Assembly: GCA_008711295.1 (NCBI GenBank)
Contig: VUYV01000070.1
Location: 595,360 to 659,359 of the forward strand
Length of the DNA: 64,000 nt
Origin: Anarhynchus alexandrinus
Taxonomy: Eukaryota; Chordata; Aves; Charadriiformes; Charadriidae
Direction of reading: 5' to 3'
Every line of letters begins with the position of its first letter. Positions within the stretch are counted from its first letter, which is position 1. The notes under the pieces were generated by a model. It was not told the DNA's origin. It worked only from the letters and a program-made list of their open reading frames with translations, and searched no databases. Below, one piece after another: positions 1 to 12,900 of this stretch. The translations under genes and the position numbers were made by a program.

Positions 1-317
1 AGGAAAAAGGCTGACATTTTCATTTAGGTAGAAAGGGTCAATAATAGAAATGCAAGATTCGATAATGCTGTTGGAGTAATCTATGTGTATGGTGTTTTAG
101 ATCACAAGCTGAGTAAGAATTAAGAGTAGAGGCAGTCACCATACTGATTTATATAAAATAGGAATAATGTTAGTAAAGCAAGTAAAATAATTATTCTAAT
201 CCATGCTGATAACACTTCAGCTGGAACACTTTTCCCATTTGGGATGCCACACTTAAAGAAAGAAAGTCCAAAAAGAAAGCAATGGAAATGATCAGAAATC
301 CAGAAAGCACAAACTGT

Positions 318-445
318 GTTTAAACAAACAAACAAACAAACAACAACAAAAAAAAAACCCCAAAAACAAACAACCCCCCCAAAACCAAACAAAAAACCCA
401 AACAAACAAAACCCCCCCCCCCCCCCNCCCCTCCCCCCCCCCCCA
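318..445. repeat. A/C-rich low-complexity tract with poly-C
   Basis: (AAAC)n-like sequence grades into A/C blocks and then about 33 nearly pure C bases containing an N at 427. It creates meaningless Lys/Pro-rich and Gly-rich frames on the two strands. The C run is probably poorly resolved in the assembly. Confidence 0.9.
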
Positions 446-524
446 AATCCCTAACTTCCAATATTCTGTGGAATATAATTTATATATGGTTGTTCACTGC
501 AGTAGATAGGTGATGAGTACTGGC

Positions 525-690
525 TTTAAATTATGCCAGGTGGATTAGATTGGATATAAAAACTCATTGTAGCAAAAAGAGCCAAATACTGGAATAAATT
601 ACCTGAGAAGACATCTCCATTATTGAAGACCCTTAAGAAGGGGTTGGACAAGCATCACCAGAAATGCTTCACTCTATCCCAAAGGGCCAT
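525..690 (+). mobile_element. Ancient CR1-like LINE 3' relic
   Basis: The text around 'ggattagattggatataaaa', 'actggaataaattacctgag' and 'aagaaggggttggacaagca' follows the order of the CR1 3' region (RLDIRKN / W-N-x-L-P / L-x-x-F-K-x-x-L-D), with many differences. It looks much older than the other CR1 copies in the window. It has no intact coding capacity. Confidence 0.6.
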
Positions 691-3600
691 GTCATCTGTC
701 AATCACATTTATGCATTGTAAAATCATATTATAACAGCATGTTGTTGCTCCAGAGACGATATTATGGCCCCACAACGTTAAGGCTCTTAGTAATTACTAA
801 CAGTATTTGTTTGTGGCTGTCTCTTTCTAAAGGTGCAATTCAAACCAGTTAAACCATAATACAAAGGAATATAGATTTGTGGCTTAAAATGATGAAATTG
901 GAATGTGGAAAAACTAGTTTCTCTTTTAAATAAAAAGAAGTATATAAAATAGTGTAGAGCCACATAAAACACAAGTGGGGAAAAGACTGATTGAACTTTT
1001 AATGAGTAGGAATATATTATTACTGTTCTTACAGCCAAGCTTCGAAACTTACTTAGTTTTGTTTTTCATTTTACCAGTAAAGTCCTCTGAGATGCATATT
1101 TTGTTTACAAAAGCAGCCTATTGTGGCAGCATTCTCTTAAAGAACGTTTTTTAGCCTAAAATCATAAGTATTCACCTACATTTTGAATTTTTTGTCCTAA
1201 TTGAAAGATTAATAGAAATGAGAAACAAAATGCTGCTTTGTACCTGCTGGTTAGCTTCTAGTAAGCCACAGATGTAACACTAAACAGAGAAAGTAAACAG
1301 TTGCTAAAATTGTAATGTGCTCCTGTAAGAACTTTCCAAATCTCCCATTTCCATTCTTTCCTGTTTTTCATTTTGTATCATCTGATTACTTTGAAATAGA
1401 ATATACTTACTTTTGAGGAGTTCTCTCTGTTTCTGCGTTAGATGGGAACAATGTAATGATGGTACAACTAATACTTTAGCTTAGTTAAGCTAGTGGTTAT
1501 TTTTTTTTAAGGTTTTTTTTTTTTTGCTTCAGCATCTATATAGAAAATTCAGTTAGGAGTTTTATAAAAATAGAATGCCACAAATGTACTGATTTAAAAA
1601 TGATAAATAGTGTCTACAAATACTAAAATAGGGTCTAGCAATATCGTTCTATGGATGATACAAGGGTGCATACTATGTATAATATTTTACAGGTAACAAT
1701 AGTTTAACTTCCAAGGCCTCAATTTCAATTTATTTTTATGAAACAATTTTACTTAAGTCTTGTCAAGTATTTAGTAGAGGTATTTCTAATCTACATAGTA
1801 GGTGCAGTTTTCTTTTTTTTTTCTTTTTCTTTGTAATCTCAGTAGCTAAAAGCACACAATTGCATATAACCTGAAATCTGGCAGCTCTGTTCTTGCTTGT
1901 GGCATTGGATTTCTCTCGTGATGGTGCTGCTGTACAAAGTGATCCTTATTCTCCACTACAGTGGAAAAGAGTGCAGTGGAAGGTCAGTCGTCCCCCTTAC
2001 AGACTAGTGAAATATCAACTCTCTCAAATCCTAAATGCCCTCCACCCCCAGCTATCAAAACAGGGATTTTATTTGCCTCCCAGTACTCTGTTTCCCATTG
2101 TTACAACTGAGCTCTATTACTATTTTCTTTCCTTGTCAAGTTGCAGGATGGATTAAGACTAGAAATGTTGCTACTGACACTGCTGTAAATTCAACTGATT
2201 AACTAAATTAATATTTCTGAAGACTACTGAAATGGCAGATGGTTCTTGATTTTTAATTTCACTTGTCATCTGAACTACTGTTCAGTATTACTGTTTGTTA
2301 TTGATGAGCATCTCCAACTGTCATTTGATACTGGTGGTATGGTAACTGAACTGAAGACAAGGTTGTACTAGTTGGTAGTCTGCTTTAATTATGATATAAA
2401 TTTGGAAAAAAAATAATGCGTACATTTGACTAGATCTGTTTTGTGACTGCTCTTCTNAGAATATATGCCAACTATTAATTACAGATTTCTCTATAGGGTT
2501 TTCTGATGTCATCCTTTTTTAATTTTCCAAAGTCTGGGTCTTAGTGTTTCTCCAGTCTTGAGAATAATTTTTGGCAAACAGAACAACTTCTTTCAGAAGT
2601 AAGGGAATAAAGAACTTCAAAAAGGAAATTTTCCTGGGGCATCTTATACCTCATAATGAACTAATAAACGCTACTTTAATGAAATGTCTTTATTTCAGTT
2701 TCCCCTTCTCTCCACGTGCTCACAGTCTTCCTTTGCCCGCGATGCTGGCTAAGCTCACGGTACAGTCAGTGCTTCCCTTCTGCTCCAAGTGTATCACTGC
2801 CTGCCTGGCGGGGGGCAGCTTACTTATTGCTAGGCAAGGCATGCCCAAATACAATGTACAACCCACTGGTGGTCAAGTTAACATCACTGAGAGTTAGTGC
2901 AGCACTGAGAGCTGGCAGCAATAGCACTGACTAGTGTTAAATGAAGATAACTTCGAAAACTAAATGTGTTGCCCATTATGGCATGACCAAAGGAAGCATC
3001 TGGAATTATATGTAAACCCCAGGATGCTGTAGCTTTTCTTTAATTTAACTCCTGCAAAGTAGAATACTAATAAAAAACATGGTTCTGTTAACAAAGTGGT
3101 CCAAGTACCTGTATCTCTAATTGTGATCAGAAACTCTCAGTAGTTACTGATTCTTAAAAAATCCTACATTGGATCCAAGCTCTTTATCATTCTACCTCAT
3201 CTAGATTTCCCTCTTTTCTCACCAGATTTCTTCCTTCTCTTTCCTGACTTTCCAGTCTTGAAAATACTCTAATCTTCTCTGTATATTGCGCTTCCACTAT
3301 TCAGGTTTCAAGACTGCAAGTGCTATTTCCTGCCTCTGCACTTGAGCAGCGGTTTCTCTGATCTCATCACGATTTTCTGGACAACTGCTCTTACCCAGCT
3401 TACCTCCCAACTGCTACAAACCTTCTGTATCCCATTGAGTCACGTTCTTTTCTGTCCGCCTTCTGGATCTACTAAGACTTCCTGCTGTTGTTGTAGTCAT
3501 TACTGACAACACTACCCTATAAACCAACAAAACCCCACTATATTGATGTTCTTGCTAAGAAAGCGTATACTAGAACTAAGGAAAAATTAAAACAAAATAA

Positions 3601-6600
3601 TTCAGAAGCATTGATTTAAAAAATCACAAAAGCATGAAATTATTTTAATACGCTTTAAAATTTTATTAAAGCTACTTGAATTATTAATGTAAGGTTTCAA
3701 GTAATTTAGTCTTGACTGCAATCTTGAATTCTCCTGCTAAAAATCAACTTGGCAATAGCTTTCCTTCTGCCTCAAAAAGCTTCAAATCAACAAATGAAGT
3801 AAATACATAGAAACTCTGAATAGCTCCTACAATTCTCACCGAGACTTAGTATGTGACATCAAAAGATGCTCTTAGAGACGAAGTATGTTGGCATGCTTGT
3901 AAAATAATATCTAAAGAAATTTGAGATAATTCTCTCAGTATTCTAAGTGGTAAAATGAAGTTGATGCATTATAGATAAGGCTAGGATGGTGCTCAGACAT
4001 GGCTTGGCTGTGCCTTCCTGTTATTCCAGCGTCTCAGAAGGTGTTAGAGGTGACACAGCTCTCCGCCTCACTGGAGAGAGTTTAACCTTGGTGTTTGTTG
4101 GCTGTGAAAGTCAGAGCTGTAAGTGAAAGCAGTATACAAAAACATCTATAAATAGGTAAGCTAGCAAATACTTCTTAATATCGTAATTGTATGCAGGCTG
4201 TATGCTGCTTTCTTTTCTGTTTTGATATAATTTTATTTGAGAGACACTTCAATTACATTTTAGGGTTTTTTCAGTGGAGTATAAGGAGGTTTAACCAGCT
4301 GAAGGTCTGGTGGGCTAGGCAGGGTTCTCATTTCAGAGCTGAATAGAAAAAAATTTTCTAGTGATTAAACAAAAAATCCAACCAAACAAAAAATCTAACC
4401 AAACAAAAACCCCCATGACTATCTGGCCAAATGTCACGTGTAGTTCTCTCATCCCTATCCAGAGACAGAGCTAAGAATTAGTACTAATAATATTATTTAT
4501 TGATTGATTGCTAGCAGTGATTATTCTTGAACTGAGTTTTAAATCGTACTGTCCAAGAAGCATAGAAGCATGGCTTTTCTGACCATGGCTCTCTTTCTGC
4601 AAGCTACCTGACCAGGTAAGAGTGAGGAGCACCTCATTCCTTTGGTTTTGTGCCAGGGAAACAGGCAGCATGTGGTCACTTTAAATATTTGCTCATCTTT
4701 TTTCCTTAGCTGACACTATATTTCTCCAGGCAGGATGATCCACCTGCTAGCAGCAGTTTCATGCATGGGCTGGTAAGGAAAGCAGGCAAAGCAAGGTTCA
4801 GGAGTGTACTGCTTCAAAATGATTTTTTTTTTTAATTTTTAATTTATTTTTTACCCTGCTTTTTTACCCTGCTGGAAAATAACAAATTCCAGCATCCTGG
4901 AAAAAAGACAAAATACACAGCTGTGTAATAATGAAGCCTACGAGGGCCTTTGATTGAGATAAATAGAGCAAGTCACACCTGTCAGAGCTTATTGCTTAAG
5001 CTTTTTGTGGAGAAGTGACAGGTGGGTTTTTTTTTTTCCGTTTTTAATGATGTAATATTTTTTTAAAATGAAAGAACAGAATTCATGGTCTAAGAAATGA
5101 ATTCTATGGAAAATCTGCAGCTGTGGAATTACAGGGTATTGCTGATGCATCATCTCTGACTATATACATGGGAAAGATTTAGTTTTATTTCAGTGTTTTG
5201 AATGATGGCTTTGAACACTAGCTATGTTATTCATTGTGGAAAGCTGCTTCTCTGTGATATAAAGCTGGTGAATTTAGACTGCATGGAAGATTTAAGTATG
5301 TTTTAAGGAAAAGCTTGTTAAATCTCAGGGGAGGTTGAGAATGTATATTGTTTTCAGTTGCAGGACATAAACCCTTGGTTTTGCTGTTAGGTTTAAATTT
5401 GAATAAAACTGATTTTTTTTTCTAAAGTGCATTGCATTTTCTCTCCTTTCGTCACTGCTGAGTCTGTATGTTGTTAGTGCTATAAATAAAGAAACTTTAA
5501 AATCAGTCCTTACAAAAAAATTCGATGACTTTAAGTGCTTCAAGATATTTGAACAGTCTGCATATTATTATATGATAAATACAAGAGTATTATCCTTTAC
5601 AAATGTTTTAACTTAATTTTGAGTCATAAATTAGCTTATTGATTTACTTGCAATTCCCTGTGAAGTTGTACTGTGAAAGCAAGTACTGTAATTTTAGGGA
5701 CATGTCACATATTCTTTGTCCTAAATGAACTATAGGATTCCTGGATTTAACAGCAAAATTTTTACTCAACCTTGGGAATATGTGCTGTATTACAATAACA
5801 ATTAGCAAAATATATTTTATAAAGCATAAAATATATTATTACATTGAGGTACTTAGTAAAGATAAAAATGAAGTAACTGCTTTGGAAGTGTTTTTTGAAA
5901 ATAACTTTTTTTTTCCTACTCTCAGATTCCCCTCATCAACTTGACAACTGTGCTTGTTTGTTTTTTATGCATTAATTTTATATAAAAGACCATTTTAATT
6001 GTCATGGATGCTGGGGTAGTTGTTCCCCCTTTTGTTTCTTTTAGTATACTGAGTATTTAGGCCTGAGGCAAGAAGCCATTCAGCTATGTTCAGTCCCCAA
6101 TGTTGGGCTTAGAGCTACCATGCACTTTGTATCAAACCTATTTCATAGATTCAAATGAGTTTCGGTAGCAGAGCTTTTGTGATCAGACAGATTTCTTAAA
6201 ATCAACAACTCTTACCTGTTTAGGAATTCTAGGAAAAAAAAAAAAAGAAGGTGTAAAATGCCCTCTGCATAAAAGCTTGCAGGAGTATCAGTTTTATTTA
6301 AAAAAATTGTTATCTTGTGGTGGCAGCCTACACAAGCATGTCTTTTTCTGGCATCCTTCTGAGGTGTTGTATGTGAACACATAACAAAAAGCTCCTTCGT
6401 ATCACGTGACTAGGTTTTTTAAAGCTTCTTTTGAAGTATTTTAATTGCTAAGACTACCACTTCTTAGATTATGCCTCCTTTCCAATTAACGTGCATAATT
6501 AGTGTAAATCAGGACAGGAAAAATATTTCTTATAATAATATAAACAATCTTGAGTGTTTGTGAAAGAACTTTCTCTAGGCTGCTTGCTTCCTGCCCCTCC

Positions 6601-9600
6601 CTGTATTCTCTGGTTTATGAAGTTAAATGTAGCTTCAGGAAAATATCTCAATAGATAAATAACCACAAAGTATTCATAGATTATTTAAAAAGCAACTGCA
6701 AGTCCAGTAATAGTATAAGGATTTTTTTTTTAATATTGTCATTCATTTTTTAGAGTGTATAATCTTACAAGAGAGAATTTTCCATTATGGAGTTTTAGAA
6801 ATTAAGCACAAATATTCCTTTTTTTTTTTTTTTTTAATANNNAAATATGTATAAAAAGAAAAATAATGATTCTACTTGCAAAGTGAAGTCCTAAAAAAAT
6901 AAGTTTTAGTTCTGTTTCAGTAATGTGTGTATAAATTATAACATGATTTCTAGATATATAGAATTTTTAAAGAATGTTTCATTTGTGGTACAGGTTAGTT
7001 AATGGGCAGTTAATGAGGCAAAGATACGTATGAATGAAACAAAAGGTCTATGGTTTCTTCTCAATTAAATAAAGACATTTCTTTGAGTTTTGTTGGATCT
7101 GAATTTACACCATTGTACTTCAAAGCAAATGTAGGTTTTCAGTTAACAACATGTCGTACGTGTAGTTAATTGTCTTGCACATATTTGGTTTTGTTTGCCA
7201 GTTCTTAGCAAATAAAACCCTTGTTGCATAGTAAGACTCAACCAAATTTTCCTGATGGTGGGGATGAAAACCACATTTTGAATAGCTGCTTTGGGAGAGG
7301 GATAAAGGGATTCCACCTTTTTGTTGTCTGACCTAAATGTACTAAACAGCATTGATGAAGAACAATCGCGGTGCTAGACTTTACTCTTTTTGCATAGCCA
7401 GTGATGTAATGATATCTATCATAGACTAAGCATTTTAATCTTACCAACCTTTAAAAACTTATTGTCATTATATTGTTATATATGTCATACATGCTAGGGA
7501 TGGAAAGGATTTTCTAGCTCACTTTCTTACTGCAATTGTTTAGGAATGGTGTTTCAAGTGTTAGAATTGCCCACGTAGGGAAGTGCCTGCCGGCTATAGG
7601 GAGCTGCCAAGGCTGGGAGGAATCTCAGAACCTGAGATGTGCACTGAGACGTGCAGTCATCTTCTCTCTGTTCTCCTTACAGTGACCCATAATGCTTGGG
7701 AGATAAGTTGGTTATTTATGCAGCATTTTACATATTACACTTCTGAAGATGTATGCTGGGTACACGTACCCAATATAGCAAACTTCTCATACAGCCAAAG
7801 GAGCGTGACAGAATCTTCAGATTGTGTCTGTGTTGTGGCTCTTGTATGAGATGCTTGATCTAGAGAGTCCTGTAAATTTATTTATTTTGTTTTCTCTCTC
7901 TGGTATTGGTTCACTTTACAGTTCTCTCTTACATATGTATTTTAACAGCTATCAAGGTTACCAAATAACTGTGTATTCAATGTTATTCTATGAAACTTCT
8001 CTTATGTTTTTGCAAAAAAGTATTAAAAGCTTTTTTTGGCAGATTTCACAGTCTTGAAATGCAATGCTCGTTAGTTTCAACCGTAAGAAAAGACAGGCGC
8101 TTGTTTGTCTAAAACTCTAAGGAGCCACTGTTGTTAGTGACATGAAATCATGTATTTCACATATACTTTGAAGAGGAAAGAACTTCTTACACTATGAAGA
8201 AAAGATCCTTTTCAGTCTAATTATGTGGGTTTATGCCACAAGAGCATATTCTGAAGATGTAACTTGATGAAGTATTTTATGTGGATGACTTGAGATGCTA
8301 AAAATAGAAAAGTATGTAAATCAAATCGGAAGACTTTTACTCAGTCTTTGTTTATGACACACCTCAAGCATTAGTTGCTAAAAAATCTTAAACAGCATTC
8401 ACCACGTTAATTTTCAAAAGCGCAATTCTATGTCATAAAATCAAATCATTATCAGCTTTGAAGTATCAATATAAATCATGGCACTGTGGTGATCTTACTA
8501 GAAAAACTTCCCCTCATCCTGTGCTTTTCTCTTGCTAAGCAAAAATACACAAAATGTTCCACAGTGTTCAGCACGTCTCGCTCACCAGAGGCTCATAATT
8601 GTGTGTTACAAACCCTGCTGGAACCCCAAACACTGTAAGTGCTGCTTACTTGCTTCTCATTATCTAATCTCCGTGCTGCTTCTGTTACAGATGGGTATGT
8701 GTCTCATTTCCTGGCGTAGGACAAAAAAAAAAAAGATAAATTCAGACCTGTCATTTATATATTCTGCTCACCACCACATATATTGAAGTGAAGCATGATG
8801 CACTATTTTCTGCAGTTTTTGAAAGCTTTTAAATGATTCATAACTTCTTTTATATATCTGGTTTTACTGCAAATTTTAAGCAGCACTCAGATTTTATAGG
8901 CCAGAGTCCTTTCTGGAGATTTCATTGTTGCTCAAGGTGAAAACAGAGTTGTAGAATTTGAAGGACTCCAACAGTGGTTTCAGTGTAGAAGTTTTGTTTT
9001 TTCTTCTGTTACCTTTGTTATGATTATCCATACCTTTTGTCTGGAAAACATATTGCTCTAATGTGTTGACCCATGGAAAGACAGACCAAGAGACAAGAGA
9101 TACCTCCTTGAAAGTTCACCATAAAATAAATTTGGCCTCTTAATCCTCAAAAAATATGATTTTGTATAAAAGATGCTATTTTTAGATTCTAAGCCACATT
9201 TACTTGGGGATGTGATTATAGAGAGAAAACTGGGATCAAAATCACTGGAATTTAGACTCCTGGAATTCAGTGGCGTTCAATGACAAAGGTTTTAAGAGTC
9301 TTTTTTTTGCTGAGGTTTCTCAGTTTTATCTCATGCACCGCCTCGATCTTGGAGCCCATTTTGCTTATGCTGGGTATACTGTAGTAGCTGACCCTTTCTC
9401 TTCAACGTTTGAGAAACTGAGAATTTATATAGCTTTGTTTCATCCTCTTTGCTTGTGCTTATGCATTTGGGCCACCATTCCAATTTTCTTCTGCTCAGGA
9501 GAGCACTTGGAAAGGGCTACAATGCAGCGATTTATCAGAAGCCTTATCTGTAGCTGCGCTAAGAACCCTGATACTTTGGGGCATACAGTTTTTTCCTTGG

Positions 9601-9799
9601 TGGGGGGAAAAAACATCTGGCAGATGCTTACTTAAAGGACTGATACTACATGCTAACAAACAGCCATCCTATTATTATCATGATCAGGTCCTAAGTTAAT
9701 TTCAATAATTCTTCGGAAATGGTAATACCACTCAGATGTACAAGAAGTACCTACAATTTCTTTGGGAAAGTGATCCACAATGATATTTTTGCCCTTTAG

Positions 9800-9968
9800 G
9801 TGGCAGCATATGACTTCACTCTTCCAGTTAATACTCCTCGAGCTGACTTCCCATTGACCCAGCCAAGCTCTGCGTCTGCAACTTCTGTTGAATCCGTAAA
9901 GCACATCGTTGCTCCTCGGCTGCAGGCGGTGACTGTGGCTGTTCCATTCTGCAGAGTTAAAGCAGTTG
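9800..9968 (+). CDS. CFAP47: CFAP47 exon 1 of window
   Basis: Exon of 169 nt with acceptor gccctttag and donor gtaggt. It is read in phase 0 and leaves one base. It encodes about 56 residues starting [20 protein letters not shown] and ending near [11 protein letters not shown]. The pattern of short hydrophobic beta strands separated by a Ser/Ala/Pro loop fits a PapD/Ig-like domain edge of CFAP47. The previous exon must end in phase 0, and I did not find it upstream. The joined codon with exon 2 is Val. Confidence 0.85.
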
Positions 9969-12900
9969 GTAGGTAAACTAGGGACATAAGCAGATGGTAG
10001 ATACTTACATTTGGTTTTGCTTGCATTCTAAGTGCAGAGAATTGCTACTTAAATGAAATTTGGTTGATAATTGATAGTTTGTAAATGTCTTGGAAACTTG
10101 CAAAATTTTCAAATTTTGGTTGGTATTTTTAAATATGCGTAAAGCTGAGTTTTCTATACATAAATATGATGTGCTGGGATTTATTTTTTTTAATAGCCAT
10201 TTGCCTTATATAAAAATTAGTTTACCAAAACTCATTTTTCTTTCTACTCATTCATTAGTATTTCTAGACCTTGTCATGCAGACCCCAGTACTTACAGCAG
10301 TTCATCTGAAAAGTGTAGAGAAGTAGTATGTCATTCACACTCTTTTTTTTTTTCTAGTCTTGCCCTGTCAAAACTGGGAGCTCTAACTACATTTAAAATT
10401 CCTTTAAAATGCCTCTGACTGGCCATGATCCCATCTGAGAGAATTCATGGTAATTTAGCCCATTTGCTTCTGTTTGTTTTTATATGCAGAACTGCACTCT
10501 TCTGGCCTGTCAGAGTTTGTTAATGGCCAAAGTTACAGGCCATTTGCCTGCAGCAAGAAATTGATATCTTAAATGATTCCTCTCTGCTTTTCTTAAAAAT
10601 AATTTGTGGTTCTCTTTAGTCTTCTGTCTGATCCTTATTTCCACTAGGTTTCCTCATCTCAGTATTTAATACGGAGTCAGTTTTTATTTGAGATGAGATT
10701 TAAGTGCAAAGTGTCTTCCTGGAATGATGTTTGGGTAATGCTTAAACATCTTGGGAGCACTGAAGGAGGCTTGGCAAAATGTGGGGTAAAAGCAACGCCA
10801 ATTTATTTGGTTTTATCTATGTTTGTTTGGTTTTTTTTTTCTTTTTTTTCTGAAGGGCTTTAAGTTAAACTTATCTTTTAACTTATCTTTTAAGATATCA
10901 AAGGATATCTGAGAGGCCTTCTTTTAGATCCTGTGATGGAAGTAAATTCATATTAAACATTTCTGAATATACTTAGTTTAAAAGCACGTAGAATAAAGAT
11001 AAATGTACATATGTATAGGAGATTATTAGAAAGCATGTCTCTAAGTAAAAATTCATGAATCAAAGTGACAAATTTGTAGTACAGAAATAATTTATGTAAC
11101 CTGAAGAAAAAATAAAATGCTTCTTCCCTTTTCCCTTTCTTATTGGAATAATGAATTGATACAATCAGTAAGTCTCTCTAATAAATGACAATCTTATCTA
11201 AATTTTATCACATATTTGTACTTCTACCACATAGAATTTCTTCAAAGTACCAGTATAGGCCAACAACATGTAATCATATTATTAAAGTGAGTATATAATA
11301 CTTTCAATTCTAAGAAATATTTGAAAAAATAAAGCGTGGCTTCTATTTAAATTTGAGTATTGGAATTACATTGTTACTGGGAATTTTGATGGTCTGGGAG
11401 GAGGGAGAAAAGTCTAAATAAATGTCTTGGCCACTTAGTATTTCACATAATCATACAGATGCAGGCAACTAGCCAAATTATTTTTTTGTTAAAAAAGAAC
11501 TTGATAATTTTATTACATTCTGACAACTTAAAAATTATGTCTGTTATTGATTCAGCATTTCAGATTATCACTTTAAAAACTAAAAGTGGGTAAGATGCAT
11601 CTTGCAAGTTCTAAGTTTTAATTTGACAAATATGCCTAATTCTCACTACTGTGTGCTTTATGACACATTTTTTCCTGTCTTATAATTTCTTATTTTTTTC
11701 CCTGTTGACAGTTTTTATAGTTGACTGGTATTCAGACTGCACAGGATAGTACAGTTGGCACTTAAATCAATAGCTTATATGCGATGTTTGTACTCAGGAT
11801 TGTTCGCCCTGAGAAAAGAATCACAATAATCTTAGAGTAGTCAACCCAGTCTTTTAACTTCAGTGTAGTCGATATGTTTTCAATCCATCGTGAATCTTTT
11901 TTTTTGTATTTTTTAAAAAACAAAGTTTGTAGACTGTTTCAGCACCTGTGAAGGAAAGCAGGTCTCTTACTTAAATACTTGTAAGACTTTTCCCTTGGAG
12001 ACTGCTTATTGGTATGTAAGAAAGCACTGAGAGAGAAAAAAAAAAAACCAACAAAACCAAAGACTCAGCTGGGAAAGACAAAATCCCTACCTCAGCCAGA
12101 CACAAAGGAAGAGGACACATTATCAATGTAATGACCTTATGTGAGCTGACTTCCCCCCCCCCCTAATAATCAGTCTCACAATCTTTTTCGTGGGGTGGGT
12201 AATTTCCTTTCCCTCCCCTCCTAGTCTTTCAGTCGTGCTGTGTTTTCCTTGTACAGGCAGTTTCTATGAGAGGTGAGGACTTAATGAGTGACATAGTTGC
12301 ATATTGGTGGAAGCATTCCAGCAGATTAGGTTCCTGCTTTGAAACAGTATTAGTTTATAGAGTTTATATACCTGTGCTTTAGACATATATGGATAGTATT
12401 GTTGTTTACATAACGTGAGATATGTGATTAGGAAATCCTTTGGGCTTTTTGGGAGAGAAGAGACTGATCAACATACTTCCTCAGTCAGTGTGAAACAAAC
12501 TAGCAGACTTTAATCAAAGGATACTGTATGTTTGCTAGGTTAATTTCCAGTGTTTAATCTAAGAAGCAAAATGAGACACTGGGAACATAGACCTTTGTTT
12601 TTATAAACCCTCACTTTTTCATGGTTTGTTGTTCCAGCTAGATGAAATTAAGAGCAATGCTGTTTCTTATATAAAATCTTTCAAGTCTTTTCTGGTGATT
12701 ACAGTCACGACTGTAAATGCATTCATCTGCTAAGATCATGTGGGTCTCTGTTTATAGCATCTTTATGAGAAGGAGACATGCTATAAGTCTGGTAGATACA
12801 AAATTGAAATAATTTTAATGTGACTAAAGGGTCATAATAAGACAAAGTTAAATTACAGTGATTATGTATATAGTATGGGAACAACAGAAAGAAAGTACAT

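Larger units (their letters stand above)
1..9799 (+). other. Upstream intron of CFAP47, no exon recognised
   Basis: AT-rich sequence without a convincing coding exon. It holds an A/C-rich low-complexity tract (about 318-445), an ancient CR1 relic (about 525-690), a pyrimidine-rich stretch (about 3175-3540), many short T or A runs, and N positions at 2457 and 6840-6842. Since exon 1 of the window starts in phase 0 in mid-protein, this stretch is inferred to be intronic. Part of it could hold a short exon that I missed. Confidence 0.6.

Noticed and set aside
120..513. Gly-rich (minus) and Lys/Pro-rich (plus) frames
   Set aside because: Products of the A/C and poly-C low-complexity tract.
1893..2156. 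Open frame with a splice-like end (gtggaag/gtcagt) as a possible earlier CFAP47 exon
   Set aside because: The residues do not resemble CFAP47 and I could not support an acceptor and phase.
2571..2897. Plus-strand frame of 108 residues
   Set aside because: No recognisable domain; probable chance frame in the upstream intron.
7485..7545. Text 'gggatggaaaggattttcta' resembling a CR1 3' end
   Set aside because: Too short and too diverged to support as a feature.
9270..9635. Plus-strand open frame of 121 residues just before exon 1
   Set aside because: No CFAP47-like pattern and no splice site joining it to exon 1 in the right phase. It looks like chance.
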